This document shows positions 32,223 through 33,961 of a stretch of 33,961 bases of DNA, in pieces. Origin of the DNA: an uncultured Collinsella sp. (GTDB lineage: Bacteria > Actinomycetota > Coriobacteriia > Coriobacteriales > Coriobacteriaceae); NCBI GenBank assembly GCA_900545905.1, contig URBA01000003.1, positions 1 to 33,961 of the forward strand, in the 5' to 3' direction. The position numbers and the translations under genes are program-made. The notes beneath the pieces are model-generated. The model made no database searches. It saw only the letters and a list, made by a program, of their open reading frames with translations, and was not told the DNA's origin. The first letter of the stretch is position 1. Each line of letters starts with the position of its first letter.

Positions 32223-33329
32223 ATGGCGATTACCATCGATATCGACACCGCACGCCCCTACCAGGTGCATGTTGGCACGTTTTTGCTGGAGCAGGCGGGA
32301 CCGCTCGTGCGCGCCACTGCCGGCGGCACCAAGGCCGTCATCGTTACGGACACCAACGTGGGCCCCCTCTACCAGATGCCCGTCAAGCAGAGCCTCGAAT
32401 CCGCAGACTACGAGGTGAGCATCTGCACCTTCGAGGCCGGCGAGGCCCATAAGCGTGCCGAGACCTACGTTGCCATTTTAGAGTTTGTGGCCGAGCACGA
32501 GCTTTCGCGCTCCGACGTGATCGTGGCACTCGGCGGCGGCGTCGTGGGCGACGTGGCCGGCTTTGTGGCCGCCACCTACATGCGCGGCTGCAAGTTTGTG
32601 CAGATTCCCACAAGCCTGCTCGCCATGGTGGATTCGTCGGTCGGCGGCAAGACGGCCATCGACCTGGCTGCCGGCAAAAACCTGGCCGGCGCCTTTTGGC
32701 AGCCGAGTGTGGTTATTGCCGACGTGGGGTGTCTCGCCACCCTCACGCCCGAGCAGTTCGCCGACGGCTGCGGCGAGGTCGTCAAGCACGCTGTGATCGC
32801 CGATCCCGAGCTCTTCGCCGAGCTGGAGAAGACCCCGCTCACGCTGGAGCTACTCAACCACGATGTGGCCCGCGTGGCGCTCATCATCGCCCGCAACATC
32901 GACATCAAGCGCGCCGTGGTCGTCGCCGACGAGCGCGAGACCAACCAGCGCAAGCTCCTCAACTTTGGACACAGTGCCGGACACGCCGTCGAGGCCTGCG
33001 AGCGCTTTAAGCTCGGACACGGCAACTGCGTGTCGATCGGCATGGGCATCATCACGCGCGCCGCGGCCCTGCACGGCGTATGCGATGCTGCACTGCCCGG
33101 TCGTATTGAGGAGCTCTGCGCACGCCATGGCCTCAAGACCCGCTGCGACCTAGATGCCGATGCCGTCTTTGCCGAGGCGCTCCACGACAAGAAGCGCGCG
33201 GGCGACACCATCGATCTGGTGATTCCGCACGGCATTGGCCGCTGCAGCATCGACCGCACACCGCTTTCCACTTTCCACGAACTCATTGCCGAGGGCCTCG
33301 GCCAGAAGGGAGACGCATCCGCATGCTAG
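32223..33329 (+). CDS. aroB: 3-dehydroquinate synthase
   Basis: AroB converts DAHP to 3-dehydroquinate with NAD and a divalent metal. The 368-residue protein shows the nucleotide-binding GGGVVGD (104-110), MVDSSVGGKTAID (135-147), the metal ligand E185 in DGCGEVVKHA, and the histidine motif NFGHSAGHAVE. The ATG at 32223 follows AAAGGA. Its end overlaps the start of aroA by 7 bases. Confidence 0.96.
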   Translation: MAITIDIDTARPYQVHVGTFLLEQAGPLVRATAGGTKAVIVTDTNVGPLYQMPVKQSLESADYEVSICTFEAGEAHKRAETYVAILEFVAEHELSRSDVIVALGGGVVGDVAGFVAATYMRGCKFVQIPTSLLAMVDSSVGGKTAIDLAAGKNLAGAFWQPSVVIADVGCLATLTPEQFADGCGEVVKHAVIADPELFAELEKTPLTLELLNHDVARVALIIARNIDIKRAVVVADERETNQRKLLNFGHSAGHAVEACERFKLGHGNCVSIGMGIITRAAALHGVCDAALPGRIEELCARHGLKTRCDLDADAVFAEALHDKKRAGDTIDLVIPHGIGRCSIDRTPLSTFHELIAEGLGQKGDASAC

Positions 33330-33936
33330 CCCGCATCACCCCGTCCCCGCTCAAGGGCACCGTTCCCGCCATTGCGTCCAAGTCGATGGCGCATCGCCTG
33401 ATCATCTGCGCTGCGCTTGCCAACGGCGAGACACACGTCACCTGCAATACCACCTGCGCCGACATCGAGGCTACGGTGCGTTGCCTTACGGCCCTGGGTG
33501 CTCGCATCGAGACCGTCGAGGACGGCTTCCAGGTCCACCCCACCATGAAGAGCATTGAATTTGGCCTGCTCAAGGCCCTTGCCGGCGGCACGCTCGACTG
33601 CGGTGAGAGCGGCTCCACGCTGCGCTTTATGCTGCCCGTCGCCTGCGCGCTGGGCGCGGAGGCCACCTTCGTGGGCCAGGGCCGCCTGGGCGCCCGCCCG
33701 CTCTCCCCGCTCTCGGACGAGATCATCGCCGCCGGCTGCGATCTACAGGGTCTGGGCGGTTTTCCGCTCAAGACAAGCGGCCGTATGCGCCCGGGTACCT
33801 TTGTGCTTCCGGGCAACGTGAGCTCGCAGTATATCTCCGGCCTGCTGCTGGCGGCCCCGCTGCTGGCCCAGCCCTCCTGCGTGCAGGTGACCGGCCTTAT
33901 CGAGAGCCGCCCCTATATCAACCTGACCATCCAGGC
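33323..33936 (+). CDS. aroA: 3-phosphoshikimate 1-carboxyvinyltransferase (EPSP synthase), 3'-truncated
   Basis: AroA adds the enolpyruvyl group of PEP to shikimate 3-phosphate. About 204 codons are present, roughly the first half of the enzyme. Visible motifs are SKSMAHRLIICAALANG near residue 19 (substrate-binding SKS), DCGESGSTLRFMLPVA near residue 92 with the GESGSTLR signature, and LPGNVSSQYISGLLLAAP near the break. The ATG at 33323 overlaps the aroB stop and GGGAGA lies upstream. The reading frame enters adapter sequence at 33937, so truncation is technical and not a pseudogene. Confidence 0.95.
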
Positions 33937-33961
33937 CTGTCTCTTATACACATCTGACGCT
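33937..33961. other. Nextera/Tn5 library adapter at the contig end (artefact)
   Basis: The window ends with CTGTCTCTTATACACATCT, the 19-base Tn5 mosaic end, followed by GACGCT, the beginning of the Illumina Nextera read-1 adapter (reverse complement). This is untrimmed read-through, not genomic DNA, and should be removed. Confidence 0.97.

Overview
The window is a piece of a high-GC, Gram-positive actinobacterial chromosome, most likely a coriobacterium of the Collinsella type (an inference from protein style and gene order, not from a database search). Supporting signs are the GC-rich codon use, frequent TTG and GTG starts behind strong AGGAGG-type ribosome sites, separate GlyQ and GlyS subunits, pyruvate phosphate dikinase beside its regulator, and a rod-shape operon. 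Nearly all of it is dense core-genome coding sequence. The right edge is an artefact: the last 25 bases are Nextera/Tn5 library adapter.

Layout. (1) 1-7670, minus strand: a translation cluster read right to left, rpsP-khpA-rimM-trmD-lepB, then glyQ-glyS, then ppsR (PPDK regulator) and the N-terminal part of ppdK, which runs off the left edge. (2) 7703-8968, plus: dinB, an isolated gene that looks leaderless. (3) 8969-10160: the accessory island. It holds a REP-associated tyrosine transposase (RAYT, HUH/Y1 family) surrounded by five copies of a 33-36 bp repeat, two of which form a perfect 36-bp inverted pair. (4) 10075-14232, minus: rplU-rpmA-(terminator)-obgE-nadD-yqeK-rsfS, a ribosome assembly and NAD synthesis operon with its own promoter and final terminator. 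(5) 14229-23834, minus: mreB-mreC-mreD-pbp2-rodA, the cell-elongation machinery, followed by a DUF697-like gene, a B12-binding-type radical SAM gene and its DUF2344 partner. (6) 23950-27058, minus: a cyclophilin and two uncharacterised single-pass membrane proteins, one with TPR repeats and one with zinc ribbons. (7) 27162-30079, minus: a P-type cation ATPase and tRNA-Arg(CCG) with promoter and terminator. (8) 30159-33936, plus: aroF-tyrA-aroB-aroA, a shikimate/tyrosine operon preceded by an apparent transcription attenuator; aroA is cut by the contig end.

Most noteworthy are the RAYT with its repeat family, whose copies touch the stop codons of both the transposase and rsfS, and the aroF leader, where a rho-independent terminator lies inside a short, apparently leaderless ORF ending in the aroF ribosome binding site. 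I saw no CRISPR array, prophage, toxin-antitoxin pair or restriction system.
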